Notes: a model not told the origin generated them from the sequence alone. DNA of 62,666 nt from Planctomycetaceae bacterium (GCA_016793115.1 JAEUIN010000130.1:1-62666); one strand, 5' to 3'. Positions 54,743 through 62,666 are shown, numbered from the stretch's first letter. Made by a program: numbers and translations.

Positions 54743-56497
54743 ATGCGGCTCGAGTCGCGTCAGCAAATTGCCGTCGTTTTAGCGGCCTTCATCGTCTTCT
54801 TCACCGCGCTCGGTCGCCCTTATCTTTGGGACGAAGACGAACCCAAGAACGCCGAGTGCGCGCGCGAGATGTATGAAGCCGGCAATTGGGCGGTGCCGCA
54901 GTTCAATTATGAGTTGCGAACCGACAAGCCGATCTTGCTCTATTGGTTGATGCTCGCAGCCTACCATGTCGGCGGCGTCACGGAATTCACCGCGCGGTTT
55001 TGGTCCGCGGCTTTGGCGGTCGGCACGACGCTGCTCACATACCATCTTGGCCGAAGGCTCTACCGCGCCGAAGTCGGACTCTGGGCCGGGTTGGCCATCG
55101 CCACCTGTATGATGTTCGCAGTCAGCGGTCGCGCAGCCACGCCCGACTCGACATTGATCTTTTTTACCACCCTCACTCTCTATCTATTCGTTCGCTTCGG
55201 CGGCGTCGAAGCGGGACTCTTGCGCCGCGGCGGCTACACGGCGATGTACGCCGCGATGGGGTGCGCGGTGCTTGCGAAAGGCCCCGTCGGGATCGCGCTG
55301 CCCGGCGGAATTATGGGGCTCTTCCTTCTCTGCCGCTCCCAACAGGCCGCGAACGCGACGTCGCAGGAAACCTCAACATCCGGTGTTTGGTATCGACGAT
55401 GGTTGTCGAATATCGTGCAGGCCTTGGCGCCACGGCGGATCGCCGCCGCGGCTTGGTCGCTCCGTCCGCTTACGCTGCTGTTCGTCGTCGGGGCAATCGC
55501 ATTGCCGTGGTATATCACCGTCGGTGTGAAGACCGACGGGGCGTGGCTCGCCGGGTTCCTCGGCAAGCACAATGTCTCTCGGTTCACAGGGGCGATGGAA
55601 GGCCACAGCGGGCCCGTCGTCTACTACATCGTTGCCGTGATGATCGGGTTCTTCCCGTGGTCCTGCCTGCTGCCGATCGGCGTTTATCGCCTCGTTCGCC
55701 GACTTCGGGACGGTGCAGCCGACGAAAGCCGCGCGACAGACACGTTCCTTGCCTGCTGGGCCGGACTGTATATCGCCTTCTTTTCCTTAGCCGGCACCAA
55801 GCTGCCGAGCTACGTGCTCCCTTGCTACCCCGCGCTCGCTTTGCTCACCGGCAAGCTGATCGACGAACAACTTCGCGACCCTTCGCGTGTGCCTCGGCTC
55901 TGGTATCGCTGGGCGCTCTACACTCCCGCCATTATCGGCGCGGCGCTCTGTATCGGGCTCCCCGTCGCGTCGTCGATTTTGTTTCCCGGCGAGGAATGGC
56001 TCGGAATCGTCGGCTTGTCGCTCATCGTCGGCAGCGGTTTGCTCGTTTGGACTGCTCGTCGCGGCCGGCCTTGGTTGGTGCCCGCCGCCTTCGCGACGAT
56101 GTCGCTCGTATTCACGACGTCAATGGTAGCAGGCCTCGCGAGTCGCTTGAGTTTGCATGCGACAAGCCCTCAAATTGTTGCAGCGGCCCGCGAAAAGATC
56201 GGTCCCGACGCGAGGTTAATCGCGTTTCGCCATTACGAACCGACTTTGGTCTATTACGCTCGCGGTGCGGTGCCGAGCGTTCACAGCGTCGAAGAACTGC
56301 GCCGTTTGCTGTTGGCGACGCCCGATGCCTGCGTCGTCACGCGCGACGAGTTTTTGCCGGAACTAAACGCCGCGTTCGCGACTCGCCCGGTCGTCGCGGC
56401 CCGCCATCGTCGCTTTCTGCGACGTCGTGGCGAAATTGTACTCGTCGACCCGCCGCCGGTCGTTTTGGCGACATTGCCCGCCCCGGAACGGCGCTGA
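54743..56497 (+). CDS. GT39/ArnT-like membrane glycosyltransferase
   Basis: A 584-aa polytopic enzyme of the dolichyl/lipid-phosphate sugar transferase type (PMT_2). The first loop has the catalytic acidic motif RPYLWDEDEPKNAE, then TDKPILLYWLMLAAYHVGG; about 11 hydrophobic segments follow (for example LTLLFVVGAIALPWYITVG). Members take a sugar from undecaprenyl phosphate and attach it to lipid A, protein or glycans. The C-terminal part (about 480-584) is soluble. It begins 251 bases from the divergent PAP2 gene and 73 bases before the toroid-methyltransferase gene. Confidence 0.92.
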   Translation: MRLESRQQIAVVLAAFIVFFTALGRPYLWDEDEPKNAECAREMYEAGNWAVPQFNYELRTDKPILLYWLMLAAYHVGGVTEFTARFWSAALAVGTTLLTYHLGRRLYRAEVGLWAGLAIATCMMFAVSGRAATPDSTLIFFTTLTLYLFVRFGGVEAGLLRRGGYTAMYAAMGCAVLAKGPVGIALPGGIMGLFLLCRSQQAANATSQETSTSGVWYRRWLSNIVQALAPRRIAAAAWSLRPLTLLFVVGAIALPWYITVGVKTDGAWLAGFLGKHNVSRFTGAMEGHSGPVVYYIVAVMIGFFPWSCLLPIGVYRLVRRLRDGAADESRATDTFLACWAGLYIAFFSLAGTKLPSYVLPCYPALALLTGKLIDEQLRDPSRVPRLWYRWALYTPAIIGAALCIGLPVASSILFPGEEWLGIVGLSLIVGSGLLVWTARRGRPWLVPAAFATMSLVFTTSMVAGLASRLSLHATSPQIVAAAREKIGPDARLIAFRHYEPTLVYYARGAVPSVHSVEELRRLLLATPDACVVTRDEFLPELNAAFATRPVVAARHRRFLRRRGEIVLVDPPPVVLATLPAPERR

Positions 56498-56570
56498 ACC
56501 CGCTTAAGCTATGAATCTCGAATTAACGTCCCGCTTCAATCATTAAACTTTTATCTTGAGCCGAGTGACT

Positions 56571-58196
56571 ATGCGCGGCGATCCACAGGCCGGGCCGAGG
56601 TTGCTGGGGCGAATACGCGGGGCGTTAGAACGCCGCGCCAAGGCCGCTTGGCGGCGCGTCGTCGGCGGCCGCACGGCTGCGGCGGAGGCGGCGCTGGAAA
56701 GGCTCAAACGATGTGTGGGCCGCGACACCGGGCTTTCACCGACCTGTGGCACGTCTGCCGTCTGTCCAGGGCTCACCGCAGCTGCGGTCCCGACGTTTTG
56801 GAACTTCGGCGAGACCGATTTGGCCCTCTCGTTCGCTCGCCGCTTGCTGGCCATGCAACGCGCCGACGGCTCGTTGCCCGACGCAGGACTGCTGCACGTT
56901 TCATTGTTCAACACGGCTCAAGCGGCACGCGCGTGGCGCACATTGCTCCAGGCCGGCGAACTCGCCGAAGCCGAAACCGCACTCCGTCGTGCATGCACCT
57001 TTCTCGATTCGCGAATTCAATTCGACGGAGCGTTGCGATTACCCGTCGGCGGCGGTTCGTTCGAGCGCTGGGCTTCACCGGCGGCGCAATTGGCCGGGTT
57101 TGCCGAAATGATCGCCGGAGCGGAACGCTATCGTGTGCCGAGTTGGCGAACGGCGATCGCTCGCGCGGCGGAACGAGCCTGCCGACTCGACGGACTCGAC
57201 GCCGGCGACGCACCATTGCATATCGCCGCTCACGGCATCGAGTCGATGTTCGATTTGGCCGAGGTCGATCCACGTTGCGGGCGTTCCGCTTCCATGGCAT
57301 TGGAACAACTTGCCGCTAGGCAACGCCCGGACGGTTCGTTGTCCGCCGATCATGTGCATGGTTGGACGTCGGCCGTCGGCTTGGCTCATATTGCAGCACT
57401 TTGGTTTCGCGCCGGCATGACGTGCGCGGGTCGCCGGGCGATGGAATGTCTTAAGGCTCATCAACGTGCCGACGGCGCTTGGCCCGGCAGTTGGGGTCGG
57501 GGCGCGGCCTACTTTCCCAACGGTTGTTCGACATGGACCGCGAAGTATTTCCTTGACGCTTCACTGGCGCAAGTCGAAGCGGCGTTCGCGACGTCGCCCA
57601 ACGAATTGCTCGCACCGCTTTCGGCCGAGGACCAACGCCGACGCGCGTTGGAACGGATCGCCGCAGAGGTCGTGCGCGAGCGGGGAGATCGGGCCGAAGT
57701 CGTCGACGTGGGCTGCGGCAGCGGACGGCTGCTGGCGCCATTGCTAAAGTTATTCCCGCGAATCCGGCTCATCGGCGTCGATCCGTCGCAGAAATTGCTC
57801 GAGCATGTTCCGCAGGGCGTGGAGAAGGTCGTCGGCGGGTTATTGCGGCTGCCGCGCGGAGACGAAAGCTGCGACATCGCCTGTTGTGTCGAAGCCTTGG
57901 AGCACGCGTTGGCACCGCGCCGCGCGGTGGACGAACTCTGCCGCGTCGTCCGGCCGGGCGGAAGGGTGGTCGTGATCGACAAAGACGCCCGCTTTCAATC
58001 GCTTTCGGAAGTCGAACCTTGGGAACGCTGGTTTACGCCGGAAAGCATCAGCGGCTGGCTTGCCAAACATTGCGATCGGGTTACCTGCGAGCCGCTGCCG
58101 CCGGGGCCGCAACAGCGCACAACCGGACTGTTTCTTTGTTGGACGGGCGTTAAGCGTCGTAGCGGGCGAATTGACTCGGTCCGCCGCACCGCGTGA
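56571..58196 (+). CDS. Terpene-cyclase-like toroid fused to a SAM methyltransferase
   Basis: A 541-aa two-domain protein. Residues about 60-350 resemble prenyltransferase/squalene-cyclase alpha-toroid repeats: MQRADGSLPDAGLL, ARQRPDGSLSADHVHGW and HQRADGAWPGSWG carry QW-like Q-x-x-D-G-x-W/L motifs. The cyclase DxDD or similar catalytic motif is not evident, so the toroid may only bind a lipid. Residues about 370-530 form a class I methyltransferase (VVDVGCGSGRLLAPLL, LIGVDPSQKLLEHV, CCVEALEHAL). I read it as a lipid- or glycan-modifying enzyme. ATG at 56571 is chosen; TTG at 56556 is also possible. Confidence 0.8.
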   Translation: MRGDPQAGPRLLGRIRGALERRAKAAWRRVVGGRTAAAEAALERLKRCVGRDTGLSPTCGTSAVCPGLTAAAVPTFWNFGETDLALSFARRLLAMQRADGSLPDAGLLHVSLFNTAQAARAWRTLLQAGELAEAETALRRACTFLDSRIQFDGALRLPVGGGSFERWASPAAQLAGFAEMIAGAERYRVPSWRTAIARAAERACRLDGLDAGDAPLHIAAHGIESMFDLAEVDPRCGRSASMALEQLAARQRPDGSLSADHVHGWTSAVGLAHIAALWFRAGMTCAGRRAMECLKAHQRADGAWPGSWGRGAAYFPNGCSTWTAKYFLDASLAQVEAAFATSPNELLAPLSAEDQRRRALERIAAEVVRERGDRAEVVDVGCGSGRLLAPLLKLFPRIRLIGVDPSQKLLEHVPQGVEKVVGGLLRLPRGDESCDIACCVEALEHALAPRRAVDELCRVVRPGGRVVVIDKDARFQSLSEVEPWERWFTPESISGWLAKHCDRVTCEPLPPGPQQRTTGLFLCWTGVKRRSGRIDSVRRTA

Positions 58197-58203
58197 CGAG
58201 AGT

Positions 58204-59139
58204 TCAACGGGGAACGATGAACTCGTAGGCCATGTACTTACCGTGCTTACGCTGTTCCCGATGTGCGTCGGCGGAAATCTCCAGATCGCGCCAATCCGAA
58301 TCGCTGAGACTCTTCGCCTGAGGATTATACGCCTCGATCAGCTTACGCCCCCATGGTCTCTTGGCCAGCCAGACGGCATGACCGAAGAGCGACAACAGCG
58401 GCTCGGTCACTTGGTTTGTCCAATCGCGCTCGGCTGCGAGAAGCAAGCCGGCGTCTTCGGCGGCGGCCTTGTATTCATCGCCGCTGAACAAATCATGAAA
58501 CTGCCAGATCTGCTTGATGATGTCGGTGCGCCGAGGGTCGGCCTCGCGGCGACTCGCCGTCGTGCGCCAGACGATATCGACTAATACCAGCCGGCCGCCC
58601 GGGCGCAACACACGTCGACATTCTCGCAGAAATTGCGGCTTATCCGGAAAGTGGAACGCCGCTTCCAAACAATGGATGCGATCAAAGCTGGCGTCGGCGA
58701 AGTCGAGGTTTCCGGCGTCGCCTTGCCGATAGCTGAGGTTTGAGTAGCCGGCGAAAAGAGTGTGGGCCGCGCGAATGTTCTCGGGCAAGAAGTCGACGCC
58801 CACGACGCGCCCGCTCCCGGCTCGTTGATGAATCATGAACGTCGACATTCCGCGCCCGCAAGCGACATCGAGCACGTCGTGGCCGGGTCGCAAGTCGAGT
58901 CGAGCGATTGATTTGCCGACCAGCCGACGTTGCGAGAGCGACAAATCGGTGAACCAGTTCAGCGGGCGCAGAGGGCCGCGAAACGGATAGTAACCGAGGT
59001 TCATCAGCAACGGACCCCAGTTGAACGTTCGCAGCAGCCGATACGTCGCGGTCGTGCCGTCGTAGGAGGAGCCGATGTCGAGTTTTGTCGGTTCGGTGGA
59101 GGTAGCGGATTCGAGAGGGCTCATGTTTGGACCGCTCAT
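58204..59139 (-). CDS. SAM-dependent methyltransferase, UbiE/tocopherol-methylase-like
   Basis: A 311-aa enzyme. The N-terminal segment (LLRTFNWGPLLMNLGYYPF, then WFTDLSLSQRRLVGKSIARL) precedes motif I VLDVACGRGMSTFMIHQRAG, motif II VVGVDFLPENIR and FDRIHCLEAAFHFP, and RVLRPGGRLVLVDIVW. Resembles quinone, tocopherol or polyketide-sugar methylases. The ATG at 59139 is chosen, with one five codons on. It converges on the toroid-methyltransferase gene (seven bases between stops) and is divergent from the RiPP-like operon; both enzymes may serve one pathway. Confidence 0.85.
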   Translation of the reverse strand: MSGPNMSPLESATSTEPTKLDIGSSYDGTTATYRLLRTFNWGPLLMNLGYYPFRGPLRPLNWFTDLSLSQRRLVGKSIARLDLRPGHDVLDVACGRGMSTFMIHQRAGSGRVVGVDFLPENIRAAHTLFAGYSNLSYRQGDAGNLDFADASFDRIHCLEAAFHFPDKPQFLRECRRVLRPGGRLVLVDIVWRTTASRREADPRRTDIIKQIWQFHDLFSGDEYKAAAEDAGLLLAAERDWTNQVTEPLLSLFGHAVWLAKRPWGRKLIEAYNPQAKSLSDSDWRDLEISADAHREQRKHGKYMAYEFIVPR

Positions 59140-59331
59140 AGGGCACGACGTTTACTCCCGGAAAGGGGGCGGCGGATTCTAACAGCGGCGACGTAACCGA
59201 CGCAGTCCAGATTTTCCGAGAATCACCCGCTACCAGCATAATCAGCCGCTTCGACGTCCCATGCCGTTGCGGTACAATAACATTGAACTAATTCGCAATC
59301 CGAATCTTTGGCTTTTCTGAGGGGCGTCGCC
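59140..59331. promoter_or_regulatory. Divergent promoter region upstream of the RiPP-like operon
   Basis: These 192 bases separate the methyltransferase and precursor starts. The stretch 59260-59315 is AT-rich and probably holds the operon promoter. A GAGGGG ribosome-binding site (59318-59324) precedes the GTG start of the precursor. I see no clear metal-box palindrome. Confidence 0.4.
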
Positions 59332-59817
59332 GTGGAATCGTCGCAGTTCGATCGTCGTAAATTTCATGAACTCCTGGCCGGCGCGTTCGGCGGACTGGTC
59401 GTCGGCGCCGCTGTCGGCTGCGAAGGCGGCAAAGCGGCCGGCGGCTCCGGCGGTTCGTTGGCCGTTGCCGGCAACTCCGCTGCGGCCGCCGGCGAAAAGA
59501 CGCCCGCCGGTGGCGTGGTTCATGCCTGTCGTGGGCTCAACGAATGCAAGGGCCAAGCGACCGACGGCAAGAACGCCTGCGCGGGACAGGGCCTATGCGC
59601 TACCTCGAAGCATCATTCCTGCGGTGGGCAAAACGAGTGTAAAAACCTCGGCGGCTGCGGCAGCACGGCCGGAGCCAACGATTGCAAAGGCCAGGGCCAC
59701 TGTGCCGTGCCGATGCACTCGGGCGCTTGGGAAACGGCGCGCAAGCATTTCGAAGATCGCATGACGGCGAAGGGCAAGAAATTCGGCCCTGCCCCGGCCG
59801 CGCCGAAAGAGGGCTAG
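59332..59817 (+). CDS. Cys-rich RiPP-precursor-like protein (bufferin-type operon)
   Basis: A 161-aa protein starting at GTG 59332 with GAGGGG at the proper distance. The N-terminus has a twin-arginine motif (DRRKFHELLAGAFGGLVVG) ending at a lipobox-like Cys30 (AAVGC), so export as a Tat lipoprotein is possible. Residues 31-62 are a Gly/Ala/Ser linker. Residues 66-124 hold nine cysteines at 66, 72, 83, 89, 97, 103, 109, 118 and 124; every neighbouring pair 66-72, 83-89, 97-103, 103-109 and 118-124 has five residues between (C-x5-C). The tail, 132-155, reads AWETARKHFEDRMTAKGKKF. Followed after 12 bases by the MNIO gene, so it is the likely substrate. Confidence 0.8.
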   Translation: MESSQFDRRKFHELLAGAFGGLVVGAAVGCEGGKAAGGSGGSLAVAGNSAAAAGEKTPAGGVVHACRGLNECKGQATDGKNACAGQGLCATSKHHSCGGQNECKNLGGCGSTAGANDCKGQGHCAVPMHSGAWETARKHFEDRMTAKGKKFGPAPAAPKEG

Positions 59818-59829
59818 ACGCAACTCATC

Positions 59830-60753
59830 GTGTCATCGTCGTTTCAAAATCTCGGGCTGGGCGTTGGTTTGCGCACCGCGCACTTCGCCTATTTGCTCGA
59901 ACACCGGCCCCAGGTCGATTGGTTCGAGATCATTACTGAGAACTTTCTTGATTCCGGCGGTCGACCCCGGTACGTGCTCGAGAAATTGGCCGACAGCTAC
60001 CCGATCGTCATGCACGGAGTGTCGCTTTCGATCGGCAGCGCCGATCCGCTCGATATCGAATACTTGCGCAAAGTTCGCAAGCTGGCTACGACGGTAAAAG
60101 CCCGCTGGGTATCCGACCATCTCTGTTGGACGGGAGTCGCCGGTCGCAACACGCACGACCTGTTGCCGCTGCCGCTTAACGAGGAGTCGCTGCGGCATGT
60201 GACGGAGCGCGTTCGCACGGTGCAAGACGTGTGGGAACGCCCGCTGGTGCTGGAGAACCCCAGTAGTTACGTGACGTTTCACTCGTCGACGATGAACGAG
60301 TGGGAGTTTCTGTCACGATTGGTCGATGAAACCGGCTGTAAACTGCTGCTCGACGTGAACAACGTCTACGTCTCCAGCGTCAACCATGGCTTCGACCCCG
60401 TCGAGTATCTTCGCGGGGTGCCGCCTGAGTCCGTCGTGCAGTTTCACTTAGCCGGCCATCAACGATTGCCGACGCACATCGTCGACACGCACGACGGACC
60501 CGTCATCGATCCGGTTTGGGCACTCTATCGCGAAGCCCATCGCCTGACCGGCGGTGCGGCGACTCTCTTGGAATGGGATGCCAAGATTCCGGCGTTCGAG
60601 GTGGTCCACGCCGAAGTGATGAAGGCCAAGACACACATTGGGACGGCCGTCGGCATGCCGCGCTCGACGACCTCCAGGTCCGCCGAGGCGATGGACGGTG
60701 ACGAGCAAGCCGTGCCGCATCCATTGCATCATATCGTCGCCGAGGTCGTGTAA
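59830..60753 (+). CDS. DUF692 / MNIO-family oxidase (bufferin maturase-like)
   Basis: A 307-aa multinuclear non-heme iron oxidase of the MNIO (DUF692) family, TIM-barrel fold. Conserved residues are visible: FEIITENFL, His62 in MHGVSLSIGS, His97 in VSDHLCWTG, Glu142 in LENPSSYVTF, the DVNN at 175-178, His206 and His210 in FHLAGH, DTHD at 219-222 and Glu248 in LEWDAKIP. The family modifies cysteines (oxazolone, thiooxazole or similar rings) in peptide precursors, as in methanobactin and bufferin synthesis. The start is GTG at 59830. Its TAA overlaps the ATG of the DUF2063 gene. Confidence 0.93.
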   Translation: MSSSFQNLGLGVGLRTAHFAYLLEHRPQVDWFEIITENFLDSGGRPRYVLEKLADSYPIVMHGVSLSIGSADPLDIEYLRKVRKLATTVKARWVSDHLCWTGVAGRNTHDLLPLPLNEESLRHVTERVRTVQDVWERPLVLENPSSYVTFHSSTMNEWEFLSRLVDETGCKLLLDVNNVYVSSVNHGFDPVEYLRGVPPESVVQFHLAGHQRLPTHIVDTHDGPVIDPVWALYREAHRLTGGAATLLEWDAKIPAFEVVHAEVMKAKTHIGTAVGMPRSTTSRSAEAMDGDEQAVPHPLHHIVAEVV

Positions 60754-61667
60754 TGAACGGCACAGGCGGACGAGCGGACTCGATCGACTTAGGCTCGCTC
60801 CAGCGTTGGTTTCAGGCGGTGGTGACGCATCCAGGAGGCGTCGAGCGGGGCGCGGCGGAGTTTGCCGCCGAACAAAGCCCGACGATTGAGGAAGTCGCAA
60901 CCGGATCGGCGATGCAAACTTCGGCCGAACGGCTCGGCGTCTACGCCCATGCCTATTGGGCACGACTACTGGAATGCCTGCGTGAAGAGTTCCCCGTCGT
61001 GCGTCAATTAGTGGGAGACGAAGCTTTCGACCAATTCGCCGTCGGGTATCTGATGGAGCACCCGTCGCAAAGTTATACGCTTGCGGAGCTCGGTCGCCGA
61101 TTGGCCGCTTATCTCGTCCGGACGCTCGGCAGGTTGACGGACGATGAATCAGCATCCGACGACGATGCCGCGGCGCACTTTGGCGGCTTTGTGGTCGACT
61201 TGGCGATATTGGAACGATCGATCGGCGAAGTGTTCGACTTGGTCGGCGGCGAAACTCTCGGCTTTCTACAAGCGGACGACTTGGCCTCCATACCCGCACA
61301 AGAACGCGCTTCGCTCCGTCTAACCCCGCTGGCCACGTTTCGCGTGTCGGCGTTCGATTACGACGTCAATAGTTACTTCACGGCGTCGCGAAAGCACTCC
61401 GACGCCATGCCGAACCTTACGCCGAATCCAACATTTGTGGCGTTGTCGCGCCGGGAATATATCGTACGGCGTACTCCGCTTTCGAAGGCTCAGCACACCG
61501 TGCTAACGACGATCTTCGCCGGCGCGTCGCTCGGCGACGCACTCGCGGCGCTCCTTGCCGAGCAGCAAGGGCTTTCGTTCGCCGACCGGGAGCCGCTGTC
61601 GCCGGCGAAGATTGAATCGTGGTTCGCCGATTGGGCCGCCGCAGGGTTTTTCGGTCGTCTCACCTAG
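60753..61667 (+). CDS. DUF2063 partner protein (BufC/HvfC-like)
   Basis: A 304-aa protein of the DUF2063 family, the usual partner of MNIO oxidases. ATG at 60753 overlaps the MNIO stop (TAATG), with GAGG seven bases upstream. The N-terminal domain includes ERLGVYAHAYWARLLECLREEFPVV and LVGDEAFDQFAVGYLMEHPS, typical of the family; the C-terminal domain (about 190-304) includes VALSRREYIVRRTPL. The protein is thought to bind the precursor leader and present it to the oxidase. Its stop is one base from the minus-strand AstE/AspA gene stop. Confidence 0.9.
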   Translation: MNGTGGRADSIDLGSLQRWFQAVVTHPGGVERGAAEFAAEQSPTIEEVATGSAMQTSAERLGVYAHAYWARLLECLREEFPVVRQLVGDEAFDQFAVGYLMEHPSQSYTLAELGRRLAAYLVRTLGRLTDDESASDDDAAAHFGGFVVDLAILERSIGEVFDLVGGETLGFLQADDLASIPAQERASLRLTPLATFRVSAFDYDVNSYFTASRKHSDAMPNLTPNPTFVALSRREYIVRRTPLSKAQHTVLTTIFAGASLGDALAALLAEQQGLSFADREPLSPAKIESWFADWAAAGFFGRLT

Positions 61668-61668
61668 T

Positions 61669-62604
61669 TCACGTCACTTCTAAGACCGCCGCCGTGGCTT
61701 GTCCGGCGACGACGCGCGGCACGGCGGGCAGCATGAGTACGAGGCCTGCATTGTCTGCCACGACGTCGGTCTGAGCCCGCCCGTCGGCCGAGTGAACGAC
61801 GCCGAGTCGCGCCCCTTGGCCGACGCGATCGCCAAGTTCGACGCACGGCGTGAAGATGCCGGTGATCGGCGCGGGTTGCTTCACCTGGAAGTGTCCCGAA
61901 CCTTCTCGTTCGTCTTCCACCACGTAGCGACAACGGCTTTCAAACGGCGACCGCGGCATCATCCCCAATTCGCCGAGCACATTGAGGCACCCGGCGAGAT
62001 AGGCCTCGACGCCGTCGATGCGACAGTCCGAACCGCCTTGATACTCGGCGTAGATCGCGGGTACTCCGGCGTCGCGCGCCACGCTCAAACTGCGCCCGTT
62101 GAGCGCCGGCGACGTTCCCCAAATGACGGGCAGGTTAAAGGCTCTCGCCATCCGTCGCTGCTCGGCGAGGATCGTTGGGTCAGGATGTAGCGTGTAACCG
62201 GCGAGCGGCCAAATCCGGTACGCAAGTCCGCCGGTGTGGAGATCGATGTAATAATCGGCTTGGCGGATCTCTTCGCTTAGTGCGTGGCCGATTTGCTCGG
62301 TGATGCTCCCCGTCGGGTTGCCGGGGCAAATCCGCGCCAAGTCGAGACCGTCGTCGGCCGTGCGTGTGCCGCGGACGAACGCCGGCTCGTTGACGCACGG
62401 GATGACCGACACCTGACCGCGCAGGGCCGCGCACTCGAAAGCGTCACCGACCAATCGACCTTCGCGATCGGCCGCCGCCGGACAAAGTGCGGCGACCAAG
62501 CGGCGGCAAGCGACCATCGGCTCGTACTCGTCGCCATGAACGCCGCCGGTGACGAGCAGACGCGGGCCGGCTGCGCCGCCCGCAATTTCAATTTTGCGCA
62601 GCAT
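61669..62604 (-). CDS. Succinylglutamate desuccinylase/aspartoacylase-family protein
   Basis: A 311-aa M14-like zinc hydrolase. Zinc ligands are His23 and Glu26 (TGGVHGDEYEP) and His123 (YYIDLHTGG). Other blocks are VSVIPCVNEPAFVRGTR and the late AIYAEYQGGSDCR with the catalytic Glu. The C-terminal third forms the family beta domain (GIFTPCVELGDRVGQGARLG). Enzymes of this family remove acyl groups from N-acyl amino acids; the substrate is unknown. It is convergent with the RiPP-like operon and probably not part of it. Confidence 0.9.
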   Translation of the reverse strand: MLRKIEIAGGAAGPRLLVTGGVHGDEYEPMVACRRLVAALCPAAADREGRLVGDAFECAALRGQVSVIPCVNEPAFVRGTRTADDGLDLARICPGNPTGSITEQIGHALSEEIRQADYYIDLHTGGLAYRIWPLAGYTLHPDPTILAEQRRMARAFNLPVIWGTSPALNGRSLSVARDAGVPAIYAEYQGGSDCRIDGVEAYLAGCLNVLGELGMMPRSPFESRCRYVVEDEREGSGHFQVKQPAPITGIFTPCVELGDRVGQGARLGVVHSADGRAQTDVVADNAGLVLMLPAVPRVVAGQATAAVLEVT

Positions 62605-62666
62605 GGATTCGCCTCGCGAAGTCTAGAGAACCGATCAACGAGATCGGCCGTGACGCAAACGAAGTC

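Overview
This window of about 62.7 kb is GC-rich and gene-dense, and it reads as the chromosome of a planctomycete, probably of the Pirellulales/Planctomycetales type. The markers are a PVC-type HEAT-repeat/c-type cytochrome protein, a BBP7-like outer-membrane protein, a DUF1580 excisionase-like protein, a Cys-type sulfatase, Tat-exported TIM-barrel proteins of the sugar-phosphate isomerase/epimerase fold, a DUF3500 protein, a sialate O-acetylesterase, a DUF58/BatA/VWA operon, and several families of intergenic palindromes. No rRNA gene, complete tRNA, CRISPR array or intact insertion sequence was seen.

Layout. 1-3.8 kb: right end of an integrative element, all on the minus strand (a truncated small gene, a DUF1580 protein, a 389-aa unknown, a tyrosine integrase), ending at the 3' part of a tRNA gene (3733-3779) that looks like an attR site, then a strong terminator and a decayed ORF. 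4.2-7.2 kb: TonB-dependent siderophore-type receptor, divergent from an ArsR regulator. 7.4-16.1 kb: methyltransferase, MetA-like outer-membrane protein, sulfite-oxidase-like molybdoenzyme with a cupin and a metallophosphoesterase, dynamin-like GTPase, Tat TIM-barrel protein, two small membrane proteins. 16.5-20.6 kb: minus-strand operon of DPM1-like glycosyltransferase, an unknown 556-aa protein and an Eis-like acetyltransferase. 21-23 kb: methionyl-tRNA synthetase. 23.3-31.2 kb: sigma-54 activator, small membrane protein, DUF58, BatA/VWA and a large VWA membrane protein. 31.4-41 kb: DUF3500, esterase, 1043-aa cytochrome/HEAT protein, ceramidase-like hydrolase, octaheme cytochrome-TPR protein. 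41.2-53.7 kb: DinB, RsmA, PIG-L deacetylase, two tiny conserved-looking ORFs, BBP7 protein, second Tat TIM barrel, DJ-1/PfpI protein, sulfatase, SASA esterase, Xaa-Pro aminopeptidase, unknown secreted protein. 53.7-59.1 kb: PAP2 phosphatase, GT39-type membrane glycosyltransferase, a cyclase-toroid/methyltransferase fusion and a second methyltransferase, which together suggest lipid-linked glycan or isoprenoid chemistry. 59.3-61.7 kb: a compact three-gene RiPP-type operon. 61.7-62.6 kb: AstE/AspA-family protein.

The most interesting system is the operon at 59332-61667: a Cys-rich precursor-like protein (nine cysteines after the signal, arranged in repeated C-x5-C units, with a twin-arginine and lipobox-like N-terminus) followed by a DUF692/MNIO oxidase and a DUF2063 partner. 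This is the gene logic of bufferin-type metallophore RiPPs, but the precursor architecture looks unlike the well-studied bufferins. Secondary points of interest are the toroid-methyltransferase fusion, three palindromic repeat families (two forming inverted doublets, one inside a coding sequence), the element/tRNA junction, and the BatA/VWA operon without a neighbouring MoxR gene. All family assignments come from reading motifs by eye; no database search was run.
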